This document shows, piece after piece, positions 1-5,674 of a stretch of 7,587 bases of DNA. The stretch is from an uncultured bacterium (GTDB lineage: Bacteria > Cyanobacteriota > Vampirovibrionia > Gastranaerophilales > Gastranaerophilaceae). How positions within the stretch are numbered: the first letter of the stretch is position 1; each line of letters starts with the position of its first letter. The stretch is taken from NCBI GenBank assembly GCA_900553205.1, contig USCK01000089.1, forward strand, positions 1 through 7,587, read 5' to 3'. The notes below the pieces were generated by a model. It worked only from the letters and a program-made list of their open reading frames with translations. It did no database searches and was not told the origin of the DNA. The translations under genes were made by a program, and so were the position numbers.

Positions 1-43
1 TTTAGAATCAACAAGTATTGTTTTGTCGTTTTCAGCTATTCTG

Positions 44-55
44 TTTTCAAGGTTC
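44..55 (-). promoter_or_regulatory. boxA antitermination element of a probable rRNA operon leader
   Basis: Read on the minus strand this is GAACCTTGAAAA, followed by CAGAATAG. It is identical to the boxA core described in cyanobacterial 16S-23S spacers, and resembles the TTTGAAAAC boxA of Firmicutes rRNA operons. BoxA in the nascent RNA recruits NusB-S10 and related factors so that polymerase resists Rho during rRNA synthesis. It lies about 105-110 nt downstream of a strong minus-strand promoter (167-194), with no open reading frame between. Because the gene upstream is rpsI rather than 16S rRNA, this should be an rRNA leader and not an internal spacer. The rRNA itself is not in the window, so the assignment is an inference from motif and context. 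Confidence 0.6.
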
Positions 56-132
56 AAGTTGAAATCTTTTTTATTTTAAAGTGCAGCATATAACAATTTA
101 AATTTGCTTACACATCTTAAAATTTATTTTCG

Positions 133-146
133 GTTAAGTGATTAAC
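133..146 (-). promoter_or_regulatory. Small hairpin in the predicted leader RNA
   Basis: On the minus strand GTTAA and TTAAC form a perfect 5-bp stem with a four-base loop (TCAC). It starts about 15 nt after the predicted transcription start of the 167-194 promoter and is followed directly by CGAAAA. A second small hairpin (AACAA-TAC-TTGTT on the minus strand) lies at 10-22, past the boxA. Both are AT-rich and weak alone. They are reported as leader structure, not as terminators, because neither is followed by a U-tract. Confidence 0.3.
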
Positions 147-166
147 TCTTCATCAGAGCCTTTATT

Positions 167-194
167 ATCATATTCCTTTAAAATCTTTTGTCAA
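167..194 (-). promoter_or_regulatory. Strong sigma70-type promoter (P2) directed off the left edge
   Basis: The -35 box TTGACA (189-194) is a perfect consensus. It is separated by 16 bp from the -10 box TATGAT (167-172), which matches 5 of 6 consensus positions. The predicted start is near 160, giving an RNA beginning around GGCTCTGATG. No protein gene follows, but a boxA lies about 105 nt downstream. With P1 further upstream, the layout is that of tandem rRNA promoters. This is the best promoter in the window. Confidence 0.65.
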
Positions 195-240
195 GTATTT
201 ATTTTCTACTTGGTTTACAAAACTTAATTTCAGTTTTGTG

Positions 241-276
241 TTAATAATTCCAGCTATTTATATTATTAAAGTTCAT
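241..276 (-). CDS. Possible 11-codon Asn-rich leader ORF (tentative)
   Basis: Minus-strand ATG at 276 to TAA at 241 encodes MNFNNINSWNY, with five asparagines in eleven residues. A GAAAGG sequence (281-286), four nt before the ATG, could be a poor ribosome site. It lies between the two predicted promoters P1 and P2, so only a P1 transcript would contain it. A regulatory leader peptide is conceivable, but AT-rich DNA readily yields AAT/AAC codons by chance and there is no downstream amino-acid gene to explain it. Most likely not a real gene. Confidence 0.12.
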   Translation of the reverse strand: MNFNNINSWNY

Positions 277-302
277 CGGTGCCTTTCGTTTTGGTATCCC
301 CT

Positions 303-319
303 CTGTGTCCTTGGCACAG
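303..319 (-). promoter_or_regulatory. Hairpin at the 5' end of the predicted P1 transcript
   Basis: CTGTG (303-307) and CACAG (315-319) form a 5-bp stem with a seven-base loop. It sits immediately downstream of the TATAAT box at 322-327, so it would cap the very 5' end of a P1 RNA. No U-tract follows, so it is not a terminator. A role in RNA stability or initiation is possible but unproven. Confidence 0.3.
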
Positions 320-321
320 TT

Positions 322-352
322 ATTATACTAATACATAAAAAATAAATTGCAA
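322..352 (-). promoter_or_regulatory. Candidate upstream promoter (P1) of the leader region
   Basis: A perfect TATAAT -10 box (322-327, minus strand) is preceded by TTGCAA (347-352) across a 19-bp spacer. That spacer is longer than the preferred 17 bp, so the -35 contact is uncertain. The TTGCA element recalls the -35 of the infA promoter (TTGCAT, 5718-5723). It lies downstream of the rpsI terminator, so it would start a new transcription unit heading to the left edge, in tandem with P2 at 167-194. Confidence 0.4.
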
Positions 353-433
353 GCATTTCTTTTAAATTTTTTATTAAAAACTTATAATTACTTAATATTT
401 TTGTTAAAATCAACAAAATTCTGCCCAAAATAA

Positions 434-461
434 CAAAAAACCGACTGCATAACAGCCGGTT
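434..461 (-). terminator. Intrinsic terminator of the ribosomal-protein operon
   Basis: On the minus strand AACCGGCTG (453-461), loop TTATG and CAGTCGGTT (439-447) form a 9-bp stem with one G-U pair. The 3' arm runs directly into a tract of six T residues (435-440). It begins 24 nt after the rpsI stop codon. This is a textbook Rho-independent terminator, closes the operon after rpsI and insulates it from the promoters at 167-352. The plus strand also carries a short T-run after the inverted repeat (TTTTG), so weak bidirectional function is possible, but no plus-strand gene needs it. Confidence 0.9.
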
Positions 462-484
462 TTGATTGAAAATATAGTACAATA

Positions 485-883
485 TTAACGTTTTGAGAAT
501 TGGAAACGTTTTCTTGCTCTTTTTCTACCGTATTTTTTACGTTCTTTAACTCTTGGGTCTCTTGTTAATAAACCTTCTGAACGCAATACAGTTTTGTATT
601 CTTCGTTGTATTTAACCAAAGCTCTAGCTATACCATGACGGATTGCTCCTGATTGAGAAACAATACCACCACCAACAGCTTTAACTTTTACATCGTATTT
701 ATCTTGGTTATCAGTTAAAACAAGTGGTCTATAAATCATCATTTCAACTGCTGGTCTGTTTCCGATATAAGCACCTAATGTTTTACCATTAACAAAAATT
801 CTGCCTTTACCTTTAACAAGTTTAACCACTGCGATAGATGATTTTCTACGGCCGGTTGCCATAATTTCATTAGATTGTGCCAT
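485..883 (-). CDS. rpsI: 30S ribosomal protein S9
   Basis: S9 (uS9), 132 aa, is a small-subunit head protein whose C-terminal tail reaches the P-site tRNA. Visible family features are the N-terminal ATGRRKSSIA block (residues 9-18), GKGRIFVNGK (25-34), the VKAVGGGIVSQSGAIRHGIARAL region (about 67-90), and a basic C-terminus ending FQFSKR with the conserved terminal Arg. The length is normal. The start is fixed by a strong Shine-Dalgarno, AAGGAGG (891-897), 7 nt upstream inside the last codons of rplM. The ATG overlaps the rplM stop by one base (TAATG), so translation is probably coupled. It is the last gene of the operon, just before the terminator at 434-461. Confidence 0.97.
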   Translation of the reverse strand: MAQSNEIMATGRRKSSIAVVKLVKGKGRIFVNGKTLGAYIGNRPAVEMMIYRPLVLTDNQDKYDVKVKAVGGGIVSQSGAIRHGIARALVKYNEEYKTVLRSEGLLTRDPRVKERKKYGRKRARKRFQFSKR

Positions 884-1320
884 TATTTAGCCTCCTTTTC
901 TATCACGATTGGTTTTTGTGCAGCATGTGGATGTTCAGAACCGGTGTAAACTTTTAGTTTAGTGAATTGTTGAGCACCTAAAGTATTGTGTTGTAACATA
1001 CCTTTTACAGCTTTTTCAATTAATTTAGTTGCGTCTTTTTCACGAACTTCTTTTACACTTGCTGACTTTAATCCACCAGGATAACCTGTATGGTGATAAT
1101 AGATTTTATCAGTTTCTTTATTACCTGAAACAACTACTTTTTCAGCGTTGATAACTACAACAAAATCGCCTGTATCAACATTTGGAGTGTATTCAGGTTT
1201 ATTTTTACCTCTTAAAATGTTAGCAATTTTTGTTGCTAAACGACCTAAAACTTCGCCTTCAGCGTCGATTAGATACCATTTTCTTTCAACTTCTAGAGGT
1301 TTTGCTGAATATGTCTTCAT
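883..1320 (-). CDS. rplM: 50S ribosomal protein L13
   Basis: L13 (uL13), 145 aa, is an early-assembling 23S rRNA-binding protein. Recognisable blocks are [17 protein letters not shown] (residues 14-30), the LRGKNKP segment (36-42), [16 protein letters not shown] (47-62), the [10 protein letters not shown] loop (74-83), the [11 protein letters not shown] motif (104-114, usually VxGMLPxNxLG), and [16 protein letters not shown] (122-137). The Gln in GMLQHN replaces the usual Pro. The ATG is supported by GGAG (1329-1332) 8 nt upstream. The gene follows truA by 18 nt and overlaps the start of rpsI by one base. L13-S9 pairing is near universal in bacteria, and both would be made in equal amounts. 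Confidence 0.97.
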   Translation of the reverse strand: MKTYSAKPLEVERKWYLIDAEGEVLGRLATKIANILRGKNKPEYTPNVDTGDFVVVINAEKVVVSGNKETDKIYYHHTGYPGGLKSASVKEVREKDATKLIEKAVKGMLQHNTLGAQQFTKLKVYTGSEHPHAAQKPIVIEKEAK

Positions 1321-1338
1321 GCTTTATTCTCCGTATTA

Positions 1339-2118
1339 TTAATTATAACTTACTTCAACTAATGTAAGCCCATAAGGACTCACCGTACGTCCAGCTTTTG
1401 AACGATTTTTGGACTCCAAAACCTCAAGCATATACTCAGGTTTCAGATTATGACCTTCTATTTCTAAAAGGGTGCCGATAATTGTTCTTACCATATTATA
1501 CAAAAAACGATTTCCTATAATATCTACAACAACCTTATCTCCACTACGCCTACACGTAGCTTTTGATATAAAACAAATTTTGCTTGGGTTAAGCGTTCCC
1601 GAACTTTTGAAACTTGAAAAATCATGTTCACCTAACAAATAATTCAATGAGTTTTGCATTCTGTTAATGTCAACAGGAAACTTAACTCTCAACAAATCAC
1701 CGTCAAACGCATTTTTACATCTTCTGTTTATGAACTCGTATGTATAATGTCTTGAGATAGCAGATTTTTGAGCATGAAAATCGTTAGGTACAACCTTCAA
1801 ATCCGAAACCGATATATCAGGTGGTAATATCTCATTCAGGCTATAAACAAAGTTTGAAGCAACAATATCTTTATCTATATCAAAATGAACAACTTGACCT
1901 GTTGAATTAACTCCACTATCGGTACGTCCGGAAAAAATTGTTTTTATCGGCCGATTATTTTTATCAATGGGGCAATTACTTGCCCCATATATCAAAGTAC
2001 AAAGTGCTTTTTCCAGTTCTCCTTGTATTGTCGGTTTAAATTCTTTACCAGCCTTTAATTGTAATTGACTTCCGTAATAATTCTTACCTATATACTGAAC
2101 CAGAAGTGCATAGCGCAT
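1339..2118 (-). CDS. truA: tRNA pseudouridine(38-40) synthase TruA
   Basis: TruA, 259 aa, isomerises U38-U40 in the anticodon stem-loop of many tRNAs; it acts as a cytosolic homodimer. The catalytic motif is SGRTDSGV (residues 63-70) with the nucleophile Asp67, followed by GQVVHF (74-79). Also visible are TIQGELEKAL (30-39), SRHYTYEF (about 121-128), LLGEHDFSSFK (about 161-171), NRFLYNMVRTIIGTLLEI (near 203-220) and a C-terminal GRTVSPYGLTLVEVSY. Deviations from the usual family wording are GSQ for GWQ near residue 16, a short insertion before TIQG, Ser68 for Ala, and Asn71 for the usual His. The catalytic Asp and FLYNMVR are intact, so I expect activity. It begins 4 nt after the rplQ stop without a good Shine-Dalgarno, which suggests translational coupling. 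The truA-rplM-rpsI tail is typical of cyanobacteria and Firmicutes. Confidence 0.95.
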   Translation of the reverse strand: MRYALLVQYIGKNYYGSQLQLKAGKEFKPTIQGELEKALCTLIYGASNCPIDKNNRPIKTIFSGRTDSGVNSTGQVVHFDIDKDIVASNFVYSLNEILPPDISVSDLKVVPNDFHAQKSAISRHYTYEFINRRCKNAFDGDLLRVKFPVDINRMQNSLNYLLGEHDFSSFKSSGTLNPSKICFISKATCRRSGDKVVVDIIGNRFLYNMVRTIIGTLLEIEGHNLKPEYMLEVLESKNRSKAGRTVSPYGLTLVEVSYN

Positions 2119-2122
2119 TCAA

Positions 2123-2551
2123 TTATACCAACTGAATTAATGCCATTTCAGTAGCATCACCACGTCTTGGTGGTAAACGATAGATTCTGGTGTACCCACC
2201 TTGACGTTCTGAATACTGTTTAGAAATTACACAGAAAAGCTTTCTTAATACAGTTTGAGGAGCCAATTTCTTGCCTTCTTGAGCTGCATCAAATACTTCA
2301 GCTGTTTCTAAGTCCATGTATTTTCCTGTTTCTTTATCAAAGATAAACTTAGCAGCTTGTCTTCTTGAGTTCAAATCACCTTTCTTTGCCAAAGTGATAA
2401 TACCTTCTGCATATGGTCTTAAAGCTTTTGCTCTAGCCATAGTAGTTTTTATTTCACCATGAACAAAAAGTTCGGTAGCCAATGAACGCAACAAGGCCTT
2501 TCTTTGGTCTTGAGCTTTGCTAAGCGTATGTTTCTTACATTGGTGTCTCAT
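2123..2551 (-). CDS. rplQ: 50S ribosomal protein L17
   Basis: L17 (bL17), 142 aa, binds domain III of 23S rRNA near the exit of the peptide tunnel. The N-terminus (MRHQCKKHTLSKAQ) and DQRKALLRSLATEL (residues 15-28) are followed by IKTTMARAKALRPYAE (34-49), ITLAKKGDLNSRR (52-64) and GGYTRIYRLPPRRGDATEMALIQLV at the C-terminus. DQRKALLR and FIFDKE resemble cyanobacterial L17. A lineage-specific insertion of about 25 residues (roughly 74-98) makes it longer than the 116-127 residues usual elsewhere. A modest AAGGA (2561-2565) lies 9 nt upstream of the ATG. It is the last gene of the alpha-operon core, followed by the coupled truA. Confidence 0.96.
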   Translation of the reverse strand: MRHQCKKHTLSKAQDQRKALLRSLATELFVHGEIKTTMARAKALRPYAEGIITLAKKGDLNSRRQAAKFIFDKETGKYMDLETAEVFDAAQEGKKLAPQTVLRKLFCVISKQYSERQGGYTRIYRLPPRRGDATEMALIQLV

Positions 2552-2587
2552 TTTTTTGTTTCCTTATATTTTAATTTACTATTAATT

Positions 2588-3586
2588 TTATTCTCCGATT
2601 AGAACACCATTTTCGTCCATTTCAGGATTTGGTGCTAAGTCTAATCCATGTTCGTGCAATCTTTCAATAACTTCGTCTGAAGATTTTTTACCAAAGTTTT
2701 TGATATTTAATAAATCATGTTCAGATTTCTTTAACAATTCAGCCATTGAATTGATACTTGCACGTTTCAAACAGTTGTAAGCTCTTACAGAAAGTTCCAA
2801 TTCTTCGATAGTAATTGAAGGAGTTTCTTCTTCTTCAACAGGTTCTTCTTCTTGAGCTGTTTCTTCTGATGTAAAAGCTTCGATTACAGGAGCGTTTCCG
2901 GTGATAGAAGCGATTTGAACAAAATGTTCAATCAAAAGATTTGCTGCTTGAGCTAATGCTGAAGCAACTTCAACTGTACCATTTGACCAGATTTCTAAAG
3001 TTAGTTTGTCGAAATCGATAGATCCACCAACACGAGTGTTTTCTACATCGTATTTAACACGTTTGATTGGCATGAATGTTGCGTCAATAGGTAAAACATC
3101 AATAGATGCCATATCACCTGCAACACGAGGAACATCGTTTGCAACATAACCTTTACCTGTTTCAACAGTAAATTCTGCGTGGAAGCTACCACCGTCTGCA
3201 ATAGTACAAATTAACCAATCAGGGTTTACAACTTTAACCCCTGCAGGTAATTGGATATCACTTGCAAGAACAGCGCCAGGTTTGTCGATATCAATTCTCA
3301 ATGTTTGAGGTTCTTTTGAATCAGTTTTAATAGCTAAACCTTTTAAGTTTAACAATACATCTACCACATCTTCCAATACACCAGGAATAGCTGTGTATTC
3401 ATGAGTGATACCTTCGATTCTTGCAGATGTAACAGCTGTACCTTCAAGACTTGAAAGTAATACACGTCTTAGTGAATTACCTATTGTAATACCAAAGCCT
3501 CTTTCCAATGGTTCAATAACAAATTTTCCGTATTGCGAACCGTCAGAACTTGTTGCAGTATTTACAGTTTTTATTTTTAATTCCAT
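2588..3586 (-). CDS. rpoA: DNA-directed RNA polymerase subunit alpha
   Basis: RpoA, 332 aa from the start chosen here, dimerises to nucleate RNA polymerase assembly and contacts UP elements and activators through its C-terminal domain. The N-terminal dimerisation signature ERGFGITIGNSLRRVLLSSL is at residues 28-47. The N-terminal domain runs to about 235, a Glu-rich linker to about 258, and the C-terminal domain from about 260 to 313 (SVRAYNCLKRASINS, NIKNFGKKSSDEVI). Arg268 and Asn271 correspond to E. coli Arg265 and Asn268, which contact DNA. An acidic tail (about 315-332) follows. I chose the ATG at 3586 because AGGAG (3597-3601) lies 10 nt upstream and the protein then begins MELKIKTV. 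A start at 3631 would add 15 residues without family match and overlap rpsD. It lies 25 nt after rpsD. Confidence 0.96.
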   Translation of the reverse strand: MELKIKTVNTATSSDGSQYGKFVIEPLERGFGITIGNSLRRVLLSSLEGTAVTSARIEGITHEYTAIPGVLEDVVDVLLNLKGLAIKTDSKEPQTLRIDIDKPGAVLASDIQLPAGVKVVNPDWLICTIADGGSFHAEFTVETGKGYVANDVPRVAGDMASIDVLPIDATFMPIKRVKYDVENTRVGGSIDFDKLTLEIWSNGTVEVASALAQAANLLIEHFVQIASITGNAPVIEAFTSEETAQEEEPVEEEETPSITIEELELSVRAYNCLKRASINSMAELLKKSEHDLLNIKNFGKKSSDEVIERLHEHGLDLAPNPEMDENGVLIGE

Positions 3587-3596
3587 GTTTAAATTT

Positions 3597-3601
3597 CTCC
3601 T
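3597..3601 (-). promoter_or_regulatory. Ribosome binding site deciding the rpoA start
   Basis: AGGAG on the minus strand, 10 nt before the ATG at 3586. It supports the shorter reading of rpoA over the in-frame ATG at 3631, which lies inside the end of rpsD and would not use this site. Confidence 0.75.
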
Positions 3602-3611
3602 ATCAATTCTA

Positions 3612-4214
3612 TTATTTAGAATAATACTCAATTACAAGTTGTTCTTTGAAATCCGGATCCATTTCATCTCTGTTTGGAAGTCTGTCAAATGTAAATTTCA
3701 ATTCATCTTTATCAACTGTAATCCAGTTAGGAGCACAAGATAAATCGATTGTTTCCATAACAGATTTTATGTAGTTAGCACTCTTAGCTTTTACTGCAAC
3801 TACATCACCTGCTTTAAGAAGATATGATGGAATATCAACTTTCTTACCATTTACAGTAACATGACCGTGGTTAACAATTTGTCTTGATTGTTTTCTTGTT
3901 ACACCGATACCTGCTCTGTATAATGAGTTATCAAGTCTTGATTCAAGAATTTGTAACAAAATAGTACCTGTAACACCTTTTTTACGTGCTGCTGTATTGT
4001 AATATTTTGCAAATTGTTTTTCAGAAACTAAGAAAGTATATCTGATTTTTTGTTTTTCATTTAAGTGAATTGCATATTCAGAAAGTTTTTTTCTTACTGC
4101 ACCATGCTGACCTGAAGCATGTTGTCTCATAGAAGAAGTTAACTTTCTGTTAGATAAATCTTTAACTCCGAAATTACGGAATAATTTATTTGTAGGTCCT
4201 GTATATCTTGCCAT
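3612..4214 (-). CDS. rpsD: 30S ribosomal protein S4
   Basis: S4 (uS4), 200 aa, is a primary 16S rRNA binder that nucleates assembly of the small-subunit body. In E. coli it also represses the alpha operon and acts in rRNA antitermination. The N-terminus MARYTGPTNKLFRNFG has no cysteine cluster, so this is the zinc-free form. The S4 RNA-binding domain is evident as LESRLDNSLYRAGIG (about 90-104), RKQSRQIVNHGHVTVNGKKVDIPSYLLKAGDVV (about 106-138). The C-terminus ends EQLVIEYYSK. AAAGGAG lies 10 nt upstream of the ATG. It sits between rpsK and rpoA as in the proteobacterial alpha operon; in photosynthetic cyanobacteria rpsD is usually elsewhere. The 85-nt gap before it carries two alternative hairpins (4238-4277). 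Confidence 0.97.
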   Translation of the reverse strand: MARYTGPTNKLFRNFGVKDLSNRKLTSSMRQHASGQHGAVRKKLSEYAIHLNEKQKIRYTFLVSEKQFAKYYNTAARKKGVTGTILLQILESRLDNSLYRAGIGVTRKQSRQIVNHGHVTVNGKKVDIPSYLLKAGDVVAVKAKSANYIKSVMETIDLSCAPNWITVDKDELKFTFDRLPNRDEMDPDFKEQLVIEYYSK

Positions 4215-4237
4215 ACAGTTTATTCTCCTTTAAATTG

Positions 4238-4277
4238 TAGGTGAGGCACCTATGACTCGAAACCTCGAGCTCTCACC
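4238..4277 (-). promoter_or_regulatory. Candidate regulatory leader with two mutually exclusive hairpins before rpsD
   Basis: In the RNA (minus strand) GGTGAG (4272-4277) can pair with CTCACC (4240-4245), enclosing an inner hairpin CTCGA-GGTT-TCGAG (4256-4269). Alternatively TAGGTG (4247-4252) pairs perfectly with CACCTA (4238-4243) across a 3-nt loop. Both options use the CACC at 4240-4243, so they cannot form together. The TAGGTG hairpin ends only 6 nt before the rpsD Shine-Dalgarno (AAAGGAG region, 4225-4232). That placement suits a translational switch, possibly sensed by S4 itself, as is known for S4 leaders in other bacteria. Pairings are read directly; the function is inferred. Confidence 0.45.
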
Positions 4278-4299
4278 GAATTGTACTATCTATCGCAGA

Positions 4300-4686
4300 T
4301 TATACTCTACGTTTTTTAGGTGGACGGCATCCGTTGTGTGGAATAGGTGTTACGTCCTTGATTAATGTAATTTCAAGTCCTGCTGCTTGGATTGCTCTGA
4401 TAGCAGTTTCACGACCTGAACCTGGACCCTTGATATAAACTTCAACTTTTTTCATACCTTGATCCATTGATTTTTTTGCTACTAATTCTGCAGCAGATTG
4501 AGCTGCAAATGGAGTACCTTTTCTAGCACCCTTAAAACCGGTAGCACCTGCTGTAGCCCATGCTATAGCATTACCTTGTGTATCAGTAGAAGTAACGATT
4601 GTATTATTGAATGTTGATTGAATATGTACAACACCTTGCAATACATTCTTCTTTTCTTTTCTTTTTGTTTTTTGTGGTCTTGCCAT
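4300..4686 (-). CDS. rpsK: 30S ribosomal protein S11
   Basis: S11 (uS11), 128 aa, forms part of the 30S platform with S6, S18 and S21 and helps shape the E-site/mRNA exit region. The basic N-terminus leads into [14 protein letters not shown] (residues 19-32), then [31 protein letters not shown] (about 36-66), [24 protein letters not shown] (about 83-106) and the C-terminal block [16 protein letters not shown]. Length and motifs are standard. GAGG (4695-4698) lies 8 nt before the ATG. The gap to rpsM upstream is 61 nt of AT-rich sequence; the gap to rpsD downstream is 85 nt and structured. Confidence 0.97.
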   Translation of the reverse strand: MARPQKTKRKEKKNVLQGVVHIQSTFNNTIVTSTDTQGNAIAWATAGATGFKGARKGTPFAAQSAAELVAKKSMDQGMKKVEVYIKGPGSGRETAIRAIQAAGLEITLIKDVTPIPHNGCRPPKKRRV

Positions 4687-4747
4687 TTTTATTTCCTCTA
4701 TATTAATTAATAATTATATTATTTCTTTTTAACTAACCTTTAAAGAC

Positions 4748-5113
4748 TTATTTCTTTTTAGAAACCGGTCCAGTCTTTTTACCACGTCTTGTTCTTGCGT
4801 TAGTTTTTGTTCTTTGTCCTCTGCAAGGTAAGTTTCTTTTGTGTCTCATACCTCTGTAAGAGTTGATTTCTTGAAGACGTTTAATATTCATTGTGATTTC
4901 ACGACGAAGGTCACCTTCAATGTGATAATTTGCTAATTCGTTTCTTAACAATTTAATATCTTCATCTGTTAAATCATCAGTTCTTAAATCTGGTGAAATA
5001 CCTGTAGCTGCTAAAATCTTTGCACTTCTAGTTGGTCCGATACCGAAGATATAAGTAAGTGCTATTTCAATTCTTTTATTACGAGGTAAATCAACCCCTG
5101 CTAGTCTTGCCAT
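4748..5113 (-). CDS. rpsM: 30S ribosomal protein S13
   Basis: S13 (uS13), 121 aa, lies in the 30S head, contacts the P-site tRNA through its basic tail and bridges to the large subunit. Features are [20 protein letters not shown] (1-20), [17 protein letters not shown] (22-38, helix-hairpin type), [19 protein letters not shown] (about 65-83), [26 protein letters not shown] (about 86-111) and a Lys-rich C-terminus. The ILAATG wording is typical of cyanobacterial S13. AGGAG (5122-5126) lies 8 nt upstream of the ATG. It is the first gene of the classic alpha-operon set and is preceded by an unusually long, structured gap after rpmJ (5114-5288), where S4 repression acts in E. coli. Confidence 0.97.
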   Translation of the reverse strand: MARLAGVDLPRNKRIEIALTYIFGIGPTRSAKILAATGISPDLRTDDLTDEDIKLLRNELANYHIEGDLRREITMNIKRLQEINSYRGMRHKRNLPCRGQRTKTNARTRRGKKTGPVSKKK

Positions 5114-5288
5114 TTAATTTTCTCCTTTTCTGTTGTTAGATTTTTTTCTGTAGGAGGGATAAATACTTCCTCCCCACCGAGATTTTAAGTCCTTCGGTCA
5201 GACTGATTAAGATTAACTTTTCGGTTATTTGCTCTTATTTCGTTTAAATCATTATGACCTGTTACTCAATCAGAGCCTGCCCCAAAAA
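5114..5288 (-). promoter_or_regulatory. Structured alpha-operon leader between rpmJ and rpsM
   Basis: This 175-nt gap is by far the longest inside the operon. In the RNA the arm at 5261-5273 (CTGATTGAGTAAC) pairs with that at 5203-5217 (GTTAATCTTAATCAG): nine pairs including one G-U, a two-base bulge, then four pairs. Next come an ACCGA/TCGGT stem (5194-5198 with 5176-5180) and a GGAGG/CCTCC stem (5169-5173 with 5153-5157). The last ends 27 nt before the rpsM Shine-Dalgarno. This position matches the S4-binding pseudoknot leader of the E. coli alpha operon, although I see no sequence match to that element. Known: S4 autoregulates the alpha operon in enterics. Inferred: this leader is an independent equivalent. 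Confidence 0.55.
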
Positions 5289-5402
5289 TTAACCTTGTCT
5301 TTGTTTGTGTTTAGGGTTTTCGCAAATAACTGCTACTCTACCTTTTCTTTTGATAACCTTGCATTTGTCGCACATAGGTTTTACTGAAGATCTTGTTTTC
5401 AT
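5289..5402 (-). CDS. rpmJ: 50S ribosomal protein L36
   Basis: L36 (bL36), 37 aa, is the smallest ribosomal protein and stabilises 23S rRNA near the base of the L7/L12 stalk region. The reading frame starts at the ATG at 5402 and ends at TAA 5289. It begins [17 protein letters not shown] and ends [10 protein letters not shown]. Cys11, Cys14, Cys27 and His32 form the zinc-ribbon ligands, so this is the zinc-binding (C+) form. AAGGA (5411-5415) lies 8 nt upstream. It follows infA by 27 nt, the usual infA-rpmJ-rpsM order, and is separated from rpsM by the structured leader at 5114-5288. Its small size makes it easy to miss, but the motif match is complete. Confidence 0.96.
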   Translation of the reverse strand: MKTRSSVKPMCDKCKVIKRKGRVAVICENPKHKQRQG

Positions 5403-5429
5403 AGTAATTTTCCTTATATTAATGTGTCA

Positions 5430-5645
5430 TTATTTCAATCTGAATGTGATTCTGCCTCTTGATAAATCATAAGGTGTCATTTCAACTTTTACTCTGTCAC
5501 CCGGTAAAATTCTGATGAAATTCTTTCTGATTTTACCTGAAATATGAGCCAAAATTTCATGCCCGTTTTCAAGTTCTACTCTGAACATTGCGTTAGGCAT
5601 TGATTCAATAATTGTACCTTCTATTTCGATTACGTCTTTTGCCAT
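5430..5645 (-). CDS. infA: Translation initiation factor IF-1
   Basis: IF-1, 71 aa, binds the 30S A site during initiation and assists IF-2 and IF-3. It is a single OB-fold of the S1 type. The protein begins [14 protein letters not shown] and shows [20 protein letters not shown] (18-37), [24 protein letters not shown] (about 38-61) and the C-terminal [10 protein letters not shown], all standard for the family. GAGG (5651-5654) lies 5 nt before the ATG. It is the first gene of the transcription unit, with its own promoter (5696-5723). The secY-adk-map genes that often precede infA are absent here, so the alpha-type operon is detached from the spc operon. Confidence 0.97.
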   Translation of the reverse strand: MAKDVIEIEGTIIESMPNAMFRVELENGHEILAHISGKIRKNFIRILPGDRVKVEMTPYDLSRGRITFRLK

Positions 5646-5674
5646 TTAGTCCTCTTTACTATCTATATTTGGCT

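Noticed and set aside
217..239. Inverted repeat ACAAAAC/GTTTTGT as a terminator
   Set aside because: Seven-base AT-rich stem with a nine-base loop and no U-tract on either side; it also lies just upstream of P2.
273..482. 69-codon minus-strand reading frame after rpsI
   Set aside because: It runs through the rpsI terminator and the P1 promoter, has no ribosome site or recognisable domain, and its composition is that of AT-rich noncoding DNA.
1148..1342. Plus-strand reading frame opposite rplM
   Set aside because: It is antisense to a well-supported ribosomal protein gene and has no family features.
3587..3631. Longer rpoA start at 3631
   Set aside because: The extra 15 residues lack family similarity and overlap rpsD by 20 nt, whereas AGGAG at 3597-3601 serves the ATG at 3586.
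3405..3743. Plus-strand reading frame opposite rpoA and rpsD
   Set aside because: Antisense to two conserved genes; no ribosome site and no recognisable protein.
4687..4747. TATAAT-like sequence in the rpsM-rpsK gap as an internal promoter
   Set aside because: No acceptable -35 at normal spacing; such matches are expected in a gap this AT-rich.
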